This document shows positions 41,534 to 56,400 of a stretch of 64,000 nt of DNA, piece after piece (within the stretch, counting starts at the first letter, position 1; each line of letters starts with the position of its first letter). Below the pieces are notes generated by a model that made no database searches, was not told the DNA's origin, and worked only from the letters and a program-made list of their open reading frames with translations. The stretch is from Glandiceps talaboti. Taxonomy: Eukaryota; Hemichordata; Enteropneusta; Spengelidae. The position numbers were made by a program, and so were the translations under genes. The stretch is from contig NC_135559.1 of NCBI RefSeq assembly GCF_964340395.1, positions 5,814,001-5,878,000 of the forward strand, read 5' to 3'.

Positions 41534-44500
41534 ACACACAGAAAAAAAAGCCCAGTTATCAATATATTTGCATGACTGCTACCTATTACAATATAATTGA
41601 AGGATATTGATAGCTTCCTGTACTGAAGAAAGTACATGATAATCTCTCAAGGGACGCAACCTGTCAAAGTGTCTGGGTGTGGCCAGGGATTGTACTTAAA
41701 GGGGTATGTTTCAACCCTAGGTCATTTCATTAGCGTAATCTTAATAAGGATTACATGGGATTGTTCTTTTGTTCTGTACCAAGTTTGTCTAGCATTGCTA
41801 AACAACCTCACCTAGATTTTAAACCAAAATGTTTAATGCAAATGAGCCTTTAATTACAAGCTAGGGAAGAGACAGTGTTATATTGCATTTAGTGTGTTCA
41901 CTATCACTCACTATCAACACCCAGAGGATGATAAACTAATAACTGTTTTCAAGGTAAAATTGTTTCACTGATACTATACCTCAGAACATTAGGAACTGAT
42001 AATATATTCTGTTCTTGTACTTCTATAGGCTTGGATGTCAGAAGTGAAGCATGTCAGCGATTTTTCCGAGATGGGCTTACTACATCATTTACAAAAATTC
42101 TCACTGATGAAGCTGTTAGTGGTTGGAAATTTGAAATTCATGTAAGTGTTGATTAAAACTATATATTACAATATTGTTACAAGTGCTACAGTTTGAGTTG
42201 ACTTAAAAAAAAATTGAAATTTTAAGATACCATTACTTTATATAAATTATCAATGTTCTCAATTGAACAAGGTAACAAGGGTGCCACTCATAAGTTTTGA
42301 CAAAGTATAATTGTATTCCAGACCCCTTCATTTTATGCAAATTTGGGTAGTATCACATAATAGTGCTGATGCATTTACTGGGGTCAAAAGACTATGAGGG
42401 TCACGTTAAGTCCTCAGTAACTGATTTAGATATAATATTCATGGATTTTGACTGAATTTTGTCAGTGGGGAGTTAGTCCAGAAAAATATTGTCTAAGGAA
42501 AAAACAAGTTAATATATATAGATCTGTTCGTTGTACATGAAAAGTGTAGTTTATCAGGGTGGGTCTATTGTATTCTTACTTGTTTGTTTTACTGGATGAT
42601 TCCTGTTCTTAGCACTATGTCAAGTATATAAGGTCTGAGTCCTCTTGTTAATAGGTTTACTGCGTGATGTATCAGTACGATTAACTTGTGAGTAACTTGT
42701 TGTTGATAGTGAATTCAAACATTAATAACTGATATATATATATATTTATCAACAGCGCTGTATTATGAGGAATACAGAAAGGTTAATAGAACTATGTGTA
42801 TCCAAACTATCACAAGATTGGATGCCACTCCTTGATCTACTAGCCATGGCTTTGAATCCTCTATCAAAGTGAGTATGTTTTACCTACTGTCAGTTTCAGT
42901 CCAAAGGTATAGAAGTACAGAATTATCAATTTTATTACTTTTGGAAAGTTTTGTCATTCGCAGAGCCAGTGTAGTATAGTAGGGTTTTCCCTAGACTTTT
43001 ATAAATTATAGAGTAGTGGAGCCTATGGTTTCACCAAATAATCAGGGTTCTGTCCAGGCCTTTATAGAGCAGTGGATTCCACTATAATGGTTTCACCTAA
43101 TAATCAGGGTTTTCCCCTGGCCTGTATAGAGCATTGGGTTCCACCCTATGATTTCACCTAATAATCAGGGTTCTCCCCAGGCCTTTATAGAGCATTGGGT
43201 TCCACCCTATGATTTCACCTAATAATCAGGGTTCTCCCCAGGCCTTTATAGAGCATTGGGTTCCACCCAATGATTTCACCTAATAATCAGGGTTTTCACC
43301 AGGCCTGTATACAGTAGTGGGTTCCACCCTATGATTTCACCTAATAATCAGGGTTTTCCCCTGGGCTGTATAGAGTAGTGGGTTCCACCCTATGATTTCA
43401 CCTAATAATCAGGGTTTTCCCCAGGCCTGTATAGAGTAGTGGGTTCCACCCTATGATTTCTTGAAAACAGTAACAAAACACAATACTATACCATTAATTA
43501 TTTCAAAACTATAGATTTCCAAGTATGTAATTCCTAATTGTTACTATTTGATATTTTTTTGCAGATTTCATATTTACAATGGGACAAGACCATCAGAAAC
43601 AGTACCTGTTGGTTCTCAGGTGAGACAAATGTTTGCATTGTTAATCCCATGTACGTATTCCTTGTTTACTTCAAAAAGATTCATGTAGTTTATGTAATGC
43701 AGAAGTGTAAGATAGTCAAGAACTTATTTTAATTTCTCAATTCCCCCCCCCCCCCCCCCCCCATGACACACACACCTTCGGGTGGTGCCCAAGAAGCAGG
43801 GGAATGTATTACAAAAGTTTTTTCCATGCATCCATCTTTGTGTCCATGTGCAGCCACATCTGTGACTTACAATCAATGACTGATTTCTTTCAACCTTCAG
43901 TAAAATGTGACATACTATAGGGGACATATGCATGTCACTTTGTTTTATGACATTGTCAAATTAACTATGGCAGGCATATTTGTTGTAACATTTCAGAAAG
44001 ATAGTATGGGGTGGGGAGGGGGTGTCTTCTGTAAAAGACACGTCTTCATTGTAGTATTTTGATTTAGATTCTTTTATTAACTCCGTATTTCCTTTATGCT
44101 TATACTAGATGAATGATGATGAGCTGTTTGCTAGACCTCCTGATGCCAGAACTCCAAAAGTAAGTATGATCATCTCCACGTATGGTGTGATATTTATAGT
44201 ATTTACACTTCAGCTACTTGTATCTCCTGTAAAACATTGAATAACATTGATGATAAATTAATTGAAAATATGATTGAAAGTTCTTATTGTTATTACCCTT
44301 ACCTCTGTTGGAATGGCCATTACTGCACTTGAAACAATAGGGTTAACTACAAATTAGAGATAAGAGGGCAGACAGTTGTACTTGATTTCTTACTCTTTCT
44401 GTGTTTGTTTTGTATTTAGGGTTGGTTGGTGGATCTCATCAATAGATTTGGTGTAATTGGTGGATTTCAAATCTTGCAAGAGAGGTTCTTGACTGGTCCA

Positions 44501-45047
44501 GCATTGAATGTACCCATCATTGCAGCACTTATCAGGTAAGTAGCATTTTACCAAAGTTGATTTAATTTTGATGTGATTTGGCAAGGAGTATTCTCTAAGT
44601 CACAAACAAAAACTGACCAGAAGTAACAACAAACCAAATACCTGGAAAAACTGAAGAAATATAACACTGAATAATGCACACTGTATTATGGTGAGGCAAA
44701 AGTGTCATGTAATGTTACTTATGACTTGAAACTAAAAAGTGTAATTTGCTTTCTTTTTTCACAGGCCATGGGGACTTTGTTATGAGTTGTTAACAGCTCA
44801 CACGGTACAGAAGTACTTCATGCCAATAATTGTAAGTAGACATTTAAATCTTGCTCCCCTTTTTGTTTGTCATCTCATATGAAAGGTAATCACTTGTATC
44901 AGCCCGGAAGGACTATGCTTGGATTTAAGGGGAGGGAAAAAGTAAAAAGACTGACATTATTTTGTTCATGGTTCAAAGAATCAAAGTGGTCTTGAGTTTG
45001 AGAGACGTCAACACTATAATAACACTATTGTGTAAAGTCAAAATTAG

Positions 45048-45078
<31 letters not shown>

Positions 45079-45448
45079 GAATTTGTATACTTTTGACTCG
45101 TATTTGGAGCACCACAATATCAGTGACGTATACACTAGTTGTCGTGACATAGAATGACCAGGGTATATAATCCATATTTTCTGTTCAAAGACAATAACTT
45201 GGCTGAAGTATGGTGTAATTGCTTGTATTGTTGATTTACAGGATAAAGTTCCAGGTTTTCTTGATAATCTCACTGATGAAGAATTGAAGAAAGAAGCCAA
45301 GAATGAAGCCAAGAATGATGCATTGTCAGCCATTATCAAGGTGAGAATCATGGCTTACTTTGGAAATAAAAATTAGATTAGCATCAGCAGAATAAGCACA
45401 ATGGCATTAATTTTACAGACTTGATTGCTGGTGCTATTATTGTTGTTG

Positions 45449-45520
<72 letters not shown>

Positions 45521-48500
45521 GAAGTTGGTTCTTTTTCCAACACCAGTTGTGTCATTTCCCTTTATATGCCCATACATGTATTAATGCAGTCAGTTCTTGG
45601 AGCAATATACCCATAGACAATTGTTACTAAATGTGTTTGTACTTTGCAGGCATTGAAATATCTAGCATCAAGGGTGCCAGAGCAAGAAGAAAAAGTGAAA
45701 AATCTAGAAATGTTCAGACTGAAAATGATTCTAAGGTAAGTTACACTTTAGTGTATGAACCTAAAGTTGTGTTTTTGACAACAATAGATTCATTGTAAAC
45801 CAAGCTGAAAGCTAGTATTCAAAACTGAAAGTTAAGTATGTTATTATTTCAAGTATATTACTAATTGAAGCTAGATAGCCTGAACTGATAAGCTTACCAG
45901 CGTGCTCTCAGTTCTTTGTCATGTTTAGAAATTCTAAATGCCGGTGTGACATTAACAACAGGTTGACTATTTTTAGCCCCCAAGAGGCACAATCCAGAGG
46001 TGGCCACAGGAATGACTGATGTCTGTACATACATACATACATGCATGCATGCATGCATGCATGTACATTGTATCCATGCATCCATCTGTGGACAACCAAA
46101 TCTCTGACACTCACAGCTCAATTTCAACCAAACCTGGCACAAATGTCAAATACTATAGAGTATAGAAGCACGTCACTTTTCCAGCTTTGAAATTGTATGG
46201 TTTTGTGGATTTTCTTTTCTATCTATTTCAATTCATAGTTTGTTTACTTCAAATGTAAACCATGATGTCAAGTACCATCATACAAGATTTATGCATCAAA
46301 TGTGAAAAGATGAGACCAGGTATTCCTTTCATGTTATAAACCTTTGTATAATTATTTTTCTCCATCTTGAAACCAATGTATGATATTTTCTCTTGTATTT
46401 GACAGACTCTTACAGATCTCATCTTTCAATGGTAAAATGAATGCGTTAAATGAAGTGAACAAAGTGATCACCAGTGTATCCTACTATACACATAGACACA
46501 GTGGTGTAGAGGAAGAGGATTGGCTTACAGCTGAAAGAATGGCAGTAAGTATTAAAACAGACATCAAACTTTCACCTTTAGTAATATGTGATTATGAACA
46601 TTGGAAATTCAAGTTCAATTCAGATTGTATCCAGAAACAAGGATCAAGGTGTACAATGTATTTTAAACATGGCAAATAAATTTCTCAGTTATTTTAAGGA
46701 TACATTCATAAATACACATGTACACTATCCTTTGTGCATGCATATACATACACAAGGCAGTACGCACACACGCACACACACAGAGTCTCTCTAATTTGAT
46801 CATAGTGACGGTTGTTGCATACTCAGTATATCAGTTCTGGTATGATTGTAGTAGGTCTTACAGTTTACTCTTAGATTCAGAAATCTGAATGCATTTATTA
46901 TCTATCAAACAGGAATGGATTCAACAAAATAATGTACTGTCAATAGTTCTAAGAGACAGCCTTCATCAACCCCAGGTGAGTTAAAATATACAACAGTATC
47001 ATTTTCGTTCCATTACCATGGTGTCAGTGGTGTCACCTATCAAATGTATCATTTGAAAATGATTTGAATGTATTTTCACTTTATGAGTCAAAATCATAAC
47101 TCTTCAGTCCATTTCTTTGTAGTCTGTGTTTGTGTCTATTTACTGAATCTGCATTTGTTTGTTTATTTCACAGTATGTAGAGAAGCTTGAAAAGATACTA
47201 CGTTTTGTTATCAAAGAGAAAGCTCTAACGATGGAAGATCTGGATAATATTTGGGCTGCACAGGTATTTAATATTCAGATATTTACAAACCTGTTACTTT
47301 TATAGGCCAGGCTGTCATCATATGTGGTGTTCTTTTAAAAAGTTTAGTGAGTAAATTTGCCAAATAAAAATGAGGATTCTGTAAAATTACAGGATGAATT
47401 ACTGGAAACTGTTTGCCTTACCAGGTTTTTGATGTTCTAAAATCTTAGCAACGTCGTTATATTTGTTATCAAGTTCATTTGTGTGATGTAGTGTCTAGAA
47501 ACACAATTTCTCTTTTTTTGCCATATCTCCTCGTAGTAACCATAGATTAGTTTAGTCGTTGGTTAGTTACATTTGTATAAATTTTTTGTGATATTGGTGT
47601 AGGAAATGTTTGAAAAAAGGTGCTCTCCATTGAATTACAGTGATTATTGTGTACTCTAGTAGTTCAACATCAACTCGGATTGGTGCATGCATTGGTTATC
47701 CTATGTCTGTGGACATGGTTGATATGAGATTTCTTGGAAAGTTACAATTACTAATCAAACTATAAATATTTGTCTATGTTTAGGCTGGCAAACATGAAGC
47801 CATTGTGAAGAATGTACATGATTTACTGGCTAAGCTAGCATGGGATTTCTCACCAGATCAGCTGGATCATCTGTTTGAATGCTTTCAGGTGAGTGTCATC
47901 AATAACATGAACATCTTGTTGCATTGAGATTCAAACTGGAATTACTTCCTACCCACATAATATGAGAACATGAAATCTATCAGTGATGTCTATGTGGTGT
48001 AATTATCCCAGTGATTACCACCACTTCAGGGGTTGTCAGAGTATTTAGTCCAGTTTTTCTCAACTTGTAGTTTTTTGTGTTTGAACAAATATCCCAGAAT
48101 GTAGAGAGAGAATTAACCACTTATCCCTTACCACTGTGGTTAGTGTTTGAGATCTAGTCTGGGTTTGATTAAATTTGCTACCCTAAGTGAGAAGAGTGTT
48201 GTTTAGTTTGACTCCATCGAACAAAGCACATTTTCCCTGTGTGCTCTAGTTTCCTCCTTTGTGAGCATTGAACCGACACGGTCCATGTTTACAGATTTCA
48301 GGTTTTAGTCATATGTATGGTCTTCTTGACATCAACATTTGATAAATGAATAAATTGATTTCGTCTATACCAACTTCATCCACTTTTTCTCTCCTGCAAA
48401 ACAGGAAAGCTGGCAGCATGCGTCTAAGAAACAACGAGAGAAGTTGTTAGAGCTTATTAGAAGATTAGCAGAGGATGATAAAGATGGTGTAATGGCCCAT

Positions 48501-50349
48501 AAAGTGTTAGGTTTACTGTGGAATTTAGCTCACAGTGATGATGTACCTACTGATATAATGGATCAAGCATTAAATGCTCATATCAAGATATTAGATTATA
48601 GTTGTTCACAGGTAAGTTAGACTTGACTCCATTGTAGACCGTAAGATACGTTGTGCTGCTCAAACCTCACTGGCCTAAAGGTGTTGACCAATGTGTGAGG
48701 GCGCCCCGTTGTGGTGTACAGTACAGACTTCATGCATTGAGCACTGATGTGATTTCAGAGTGCTTGTCTGATAGATTAAAAATATAATTTTACAGCAGTC
48801 ATTAATACTATTGTAAAGATATCACAATAGTTTCAGGGGTTGTTGGGGGGGGGGGGGGTAGGACCTCAATGTTTAGCTTAGGTTCTTGCCATGGACATAC
48901 ATTGTCTCATGGGTATCAGCAGATTTTTGTTTCAAGGTTTGTGGTTGTTTTGAAGAGATCTAGAAAGAACTGAACCTTTGGTGCACATGTTATAAAAACT
49001 TTATTTATATTACAAACTGAATTATTTATTGCAGGATCGTGATGCCCAAAAAACTCATTGGATAGATCGTTTTGTAGAAGAATTACGCAATGACAAATGG
49101 GTTATACCTGCTTTGAAACAGATTAGAGAAATCTGCCAACTATTTCCTGAGGTATGTACTCTCCATATAATTCAGTGTGTTCATGTTATTACGTTAACCA
49201 TGCTGTCAGAAGCAAAATTAAGGTTTCAGTAAGACTTTGTGAAACAGTATGATAACATGCACACCTATAGTAAAGCATGTGTAGCACAAACGATTGAAGT
49301 TATGGTGTCGACCAAGAAATTAAATGGTTGTTGTTCTCATTTGATGAGGGAGTTAAAATCTATTTCTGGTTATGAGCATTATCAGAAATTTGATATTGTA
49401 ACTGCCTGTGAAGATAACCAGAGCTGAAATGAATCTTAGAATTTATGTAGCATTAATGCGATGTTTACACTTCTTTTTTTCCTGCTAGGCACCGCAAAAT
49501 TACAGCCATACTCAACGTAGTCCACATGCACATTACAGGCATGATGTCATCAACATGTTACAACAAAATCACTCATTGGTTACACTTGTAGCAGAGAATT
49601 TATCGAATTATATGGCTAAAGCTAGACACATTGCCAAAGGTAAGGACCTGACGTTAATAGTCTGTCACTAAAGGCAGAAAATTCAATCTCGGGTTTTGCA
49701 ATACTTTCATCTCATTGGTCAATTGCACAAGCTATAGGGATATGAAAGCGTATTTAAACACCACTGACGATGCTGTTGAGAGATCGGCGGAAATTTAGGA
49801 CTAGTGTCCAAGAAATATTTTGACTCTGTGAGTAGAAATTCAGTACTAAGTATGAACCCAGAGTCCATGAACATTCATTCTCAAATATAAGATTGTTTGA
49901 TTTGTTTATTTACAGAACACAAGGATTATGATCCTATAGATGTATTGCCTGGTATTAGATATAGTCATGTTCAACAAGTTCAAGAGAGACTTAGTTTTCT
50001 CAGGTTTTTACTGAAAGATGGTCAACTATGGTTGTGTGCTCCACAAGCTAAACAGGTAAAGTGTAATAAATATCAGTATTATGATAAAGTGCTTGTCTTT
50101 GAATTTGCACATGCAAAGAAACAAGTCATTAGAGATTTTTAAAAAAATGATCTTTCAGAAAAAAGTTCAAGTGGCAGTTTTGTAAGTCAAGTGTGTGGTA
50201 TGATTGTATGTATGTATGTCTGCAGTTAATTTGTTAAAGTTATTGCAAGAGTTACTGTGTAAGGAGTGGATGTACACACATGCACACACATGTACATCAT
50301 AGTGCACACGAATGCACACAATATATATCCACGTCAACACAAACAAACA

Positions 50350-50417
<68 letters not shown>

Positions 50418-53400
50418 GTAGTAGGTGAATGATTAGTAAAGTAGCAATACAGTCAAATATAATGAAAAACAAATTGTAACCAGGTTTTTGTAGCTCAATA
50501 ATGTGTCTTCGCTGTAAACATAGAATTTGAAAGACAGTGTACATATATTGCATAGTCACAATTAATGTGTTGAAGCTAAAATACATGTTATATAATCCAA
50601 GGTAATGTTTTTACATTTCAGATATGGCATTGTCTAGCTGAGAATTCAGTGTACGTCAATGATAGGGAAGCTTGTTTCAAATGGTTTTCTAAGGTAAGGA
50701 GATTACCATCAAAGTTTCTAGTGACACTGACACTGACATTGACATAGCTATGACCTCTCAAATAGTGCAGGTTTATGTTTTTATTGGGGATGTACATGTA
50801 CCTGAAAATACAGCGATAACGTGCACTCACAAATTTAAAGGTGTTGTAAACTTGTATACAGTCAGGATGGGTTCAGCAGGCATTGTATAGAGTTTATCGG
50901 TATGTTTAAAAACCATAATGGCAATATATAGAGATGTCTTGATTAAAATGTTAGATTGAAACTTGTTAGATGATGTTGAATAACATGTGATTGTTTGTTT
51001 GTTTGTTTGTTTGTTTGTTACAGCTGATGGGTGATGAACCTGATCTGGATCCAGATATCAATAGAGATTTCTTTGAAAACAATCTCCTTCAATTAGATCC
51101 CTCACTACTCACAGAAAATGGCATCAAGTAAGTTGTCAAGAAAAATAATAATAAAAAAAAAATATATATATATAAAAAAAAAAAAAAGTTGTCAAGAAAA
51201 ATAAATCATATAGTGTGCGGAAATTTGAAAGTTGGTAAAATGAAAAAACAAACAAACCAAAAAATAGTTTTCGTTGAAAGGAAGAAGGCTGTTTGTTGCA
51301 CCTGTGATCATCTGTGGTTGGTATGTAACAGCGTGTAGATCTTTAGAATCATCCAGCCTTGAATCCAGTCCCAACTGTCTAAATAGTCAATTTGATTTGT
51401 GCTGTTATTGGGTTTTATTGACTTTTATTGAGCTCTAGAGGGCCATGAAGTTGATTATGCTTGTCTCATATGGCAAATGCCCAGGACACTGCAAGTACAT
51501 AGATTCACAACCCACTACTATTAAAGATACAATCCAACTAACTGAAGACTTCTATGTCTTTCTCTTTCTCCCTAGGTGTTTTGATAGGTTTTTCAAAGCA
51601 GTCAATTCTAAGGAAGGCAAGCTTCTACCAAAGAGAAGGTCTTATATGATGGATGACCTTGAACTTATAGGGTTAGATTATTTATGGAGAGTTATATTGT
51701 ATGCATCTGAAGACATAGCAGCTAAAGCTATAGAATTACTGAAAGAAACGTATACTAATTTAGGTCCACGGCTCCAAGCCAGTCAGGTAAGATTAACCAT
51801 TTCTCATTCTAAGCTGAGTTTTGTCTGTATATTTCTGACACTCACAAGTTAAGGTGGATTAATGTCTCAAAGTTGTGTGAAACAGACATTGAAAAATCAG
51901 ATTAAGAAGACATCTTTCAATCATCTGTTGAGTGTCTTTTCACAGTGTCACTGCTAAAAATCAAGTGTTATCGAATGCTTCATTGTACTGATTTAAGCTA
52001 TACATTTGACATGCAGACATCCTTTGAAAATTTACATCTCTGTTTAACCATGTAGTCTTAAATGGAACAAAGTGTGTCGGTCGTAAAACAATAGTTTAAC
52101 AGGATGACCATGTTGAAATTTGTAGGTTGGTTGGATATGTTTTCTGTGCTTCCTAAAGAAAATATCCTAACCCCTCGCCCCACCCTCTCTCATCACTGCG
52201 GAGTAATGCATGTCTTGTTTGTTGTACAGGTGGAAATTCATGAAGATTTTATCCAATCATGTATGGATAGACTGAAAGCAGCATATGACACCATTACTGT
52301 ATTAGAGAAAGACAAAGATTCACAGAATAGAGTTCGTCAAGAAACAATGAGAATGACTAGAGTATTGACAGTACTCAGGGAATATATTAGTGAATGTGAT
52401 GGTGATTATAATGAGGAGAGAACGATATTACCAATGGCAAGGTGAGTCTGTCATAGATGATTTCATCTTACTTTGTTTCTTGTATATGCTCTAAGTAGTG
52501 GAAATACTGACTACTAATAATCATTCAACATTGTAACATATCTACTCCATGTCCTAAGTTGTGATTCATCAATATGTGGTCTCGTGGTATTTAGAATTCT
52601 TACACTATTCAACGCAAATGATGTATATCAATCAACAATTTTCACGAACAGTCAACATGTGTACCTACATTCTGGTTCTTGCTTTGTGAATGTAGAACTT
52701 AATGTGACATTACTTTTCTATTTTCAGGGCATTCCGTGGTAAACATGTGAGTTTATTAGTCAGGTTTCAAAATCAAAGCAGACAAATGGATGATCTGAAT
52801 GTGTGGTCTCATACCAATGAATCATTAGCAGCTGTAAGGAGACATATTTTACAAAGGTGAGAGATTTATCCTGTCTTGGATTCTCGATACCTGAAATAGA
52901 ATATTACTGCGTAGGTGCCTCATAAAAATAACAAACAGTCAATTTTTTGGTCGATGCCATAACTTCCACTCGTCATACTTCACATGCATCTATAGGTGCG
53001 TGAGAGAATAAGTCCACCTTCTTGTTCTATCTTGACCCTTTAGATATCATCATCAGCCATATGGCCAGTGTAAAATACTATTTTTTCAAGCGAATGAATT
53101 TTGACAAAATTGAAAGTTGCACTTGTATGAAGATGTTACTTTTATAGCTGGATAAACAAACACATTAAAAGTTCTGGTAAAACATTTCTCTTGTTAAACA
53201 GTTGTTTGAATCAAGCCCTTATCATTATTTCTCTGTAGGCTTAAATGTAATCCTGCCACTACCAAGTTAGATTTATATATAAATAATGAAATTCTGGATC
53301 AGGCAGATGACAGAAGACTTGTTGGTCAAGTACCTCTTAGGGATAAAACAGTAAGTATTCAAATTATGTCTTATAGGGGAGTGATTCTGGAGAGAATATT

Positions 53401-56400
53401 AAAAACCAAGAAAGAAAGAGTTACAAAATTAGCATAAGACAAGAGGCATTGTATACTTCAGGTATTTCAGTTCAGAATGTGTAAGAGTTTGGAATTGCAT
53501 AGTAGGAAGTGTACTCTCCAGAATTGGCCACATTGTCCCTATTATAGGATATGAAAATTCAGTAGACTTATTTAACTATGTCAACTTGTGCTCAAAGCCC
53601 TGTATCAAGTATTATAAGAGCTGAAGAAGGCTGAGTGATTTAATCAAAATTTACTAGGTAAACTATTTACACGCTGAATTTTGAACTACAAAATATGATC
53701 TATGCTTCCAAGCAACGAAACTATGTTTTTGGTGTATTCTTAGAAAACATGTTTATAAAACAAGGCTAGAGTAATCTTAGATTTAAATGGAAAATTGTTT
53801 GTTAAAACTCTCATATTACAAACTGTAATGACTATTGTGTTGTGTTATACTTTGAACAGCTTATTACAGCCAAGCTGTGTCAAATGGGGGCCAACATGCC
53901 ATCATCACCTGATAGTTCATCAGATTCATCAGCTGGTTCACCTCACAATGCGTATGATGGACCTAATATTGAAGCTGAATCATGTCTACCAGGAGTGGTA
54001 AGTTTTAGTGTTATTGTATTGTTCCGTAGGATGGACTAGAGCGCAAACCGTGGTTACACTCGTAGTTGATAGATGAGAAACTTCAAAATTGAAAGGGATA
54101 TTTCACCTTGAATCATGTGTTCATATGTGTTAGCATAGCTGCAGAACAAGTGAAGTAAACGTTACAAGATAACTGAACAATTTTGTGCAATATGTATATC
54201 TGTGTTCATTCCGCAGTACTCACAATATTCAGCCAGAAAGTACTTGTACCCGAAGGATTTTTTGACTTCCCATCTTCAGCTTGAAATGACTTGAAAGTGA
54301 AATATTGGAGAATAATATTAATTTCTTGATTGTTTTCTGAATTTCAGCTTATGGCAACAACTCAGCCTCGGTATGCTCAGTTTCTGTGGCAAGTAGCAGA
54401 CCTAGGAACACAACTAGAAACTTCAGCTCTCAGAGATGGTGCTAGAAGTCTACTCAAACTTATGCCTGCAGGTTAGTTACAGTGTTTTCTATACTAGTGA
54501 AATACTTGGTGTTGTTTTTTCAAGAGATAACACTATACTGAGAAAGATAATCGTTGATCTATTTTGATGTGCAGAGCCATTGTGTGTGTGTGTGTGTGTG
54601 TGAGTGTATGTGTGTGTGCGTGTGTGTGCGCTCACACACGCATGTACATGTGATGTAGCAGTAATCTAGTTGTATAGGTTTAGTAAATTTTTTCACCCTA
54701 TTATGATTTTTCCACTCGGTTGACACATATGGCATTAGCCATAATACATAACAATGAACACATAAGTAGGTTTTGATTTCCTTTGAGGATCTATTCATTT
54801 CATCAAATATGGTTGCACAGCAGAGCATTTGGAAACTTGAAAGAAATTATGGAACTGACTTCAGCACTAATCATAATGGGACAACATTTTATGCCAAATT
54901 GTAAAATAAACCAACCTTGTTCTGTGTTCCCTTTTAGATGCACAGTGTGTTGAGAAGATCAGAGCACTGTGTTTAGACCATGCAAAGCTTGGAGATCAGA
55001 GTCTTTCACCATCATTAGAATCTCTATTCTTCTGTTCATCTCCTTCACAAGTACTGTATCACTTAGAGGTAGGTCATTCATTGTCAAATGAAAAACTTGA
55101 AAGTTATGCTGTCTACTCTAACTTTACTAAAAACAATATTCCTAAAATTTCCAGTATAAAGTGGAATTCTGCATATCCTCATCAAATAACAACATGATTT
55201 ATTTTGCCATTAATATAACAATACATGTACGCATATATAATTTCATGGAACTCCAATTTTGCTGCGCTGTAGAATATTTCAACTTATTGTTGCCAATTTC
55301 ACTTCTTTCCATGAAAACAGTTTCTAAAGTAAAGTTTGTTGTCCAACACCATACCAGATAGCATTTATGCAAAAGTATGAAGAAAAGTAGTCACTATGTT
55401 TAGTCACATACAGTAACGCCTAGTAAGTTTTCTCAGTCCTAAATTATCAATTCCCAAGTAGTCAATATTTCAGACATACTCCATTAGACTTTTAACACAA
55501 ATTTCTTTCATTCCTTCACAGGTTGTCTATTCACTTCTTATGCCAGCAAGTCAACCTGTTGGGGAGGATGCATTTGAATTTCAGGTACGAACTGTTTGCA
55601 TAGCTCTTGCTATTAACATCACTAGTATGGGTTGAAGATTGCATTTTAAATTCTCTAAACGATGACCATATTTAATTACAGTTTTGGGTATGTTATAAGT
55701 GAAAGAAACTCACCATAAGACTTTATGAATTTGTTATAAATGAGGAAAGAAAAGTGACACATGTAGGAATTGAACCCACATCCCCCTAAACACTAGTCAG
55801 AGTGCTCTAACCAGCTGAGCTAACGTGTCAACTGGAGGATTCCGTGAATCGTTCCTCGAGGCGGTGGTGAGAAGCCAACTCATTTTTTGAATGCTTAACC
55901 TTTCAACCTAAGGATCTAAATAGATTCACAGGTCTCCCTGCCTAAGGGGTGGCCAACTTAGGAATCGGTTATTACAGCAGTGAGACTTTTTAAGGCTTTT
56001 TAAATAAAGTTTTGGGTATGTTATAAGTGAAAGAAACTCACCATAAGACTTTATGAATTTGTTATAAATGAGGAAAGAAAAGTGACACATGTAGGAATCG
56101 AATTACCGTCAACGCCTCAAAATGTAAGCAATGTAAGCAGTGCACACTAGTGTTGTTTGTTCAGTATGTTTTTGCAGTATGGACACACTGACTGGCAGTG
56201 ACATATGCAATTTACCTGTGTGCAATTTGATATATCCATCCTTCAAAATTTGAGTTGGGATCGCTTGTAAACATATATGAAGAATTCAGATAGATTTTTA
56301 TGTACTTGTTGCCCAAGTAAGCTTGAAAACAAAACAAAACAATAGGACAGATGTATATATAGTGTATTGTACATGAACAATTCTAGGGTGTTCAATGTGT

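Noticed and set aside
46066-46114. CATG-rich ORFs near 45894-46142 on the minus strand
   Set aside because: Microsatellite shadow within USP9X intron 10; not phase-compatible with neighbours.
55757-55832. A functional tRNA gene
   Set aside because: Anticodon loop irregular, and the unit is embedded in a duplicated body; more likely a SINE head.
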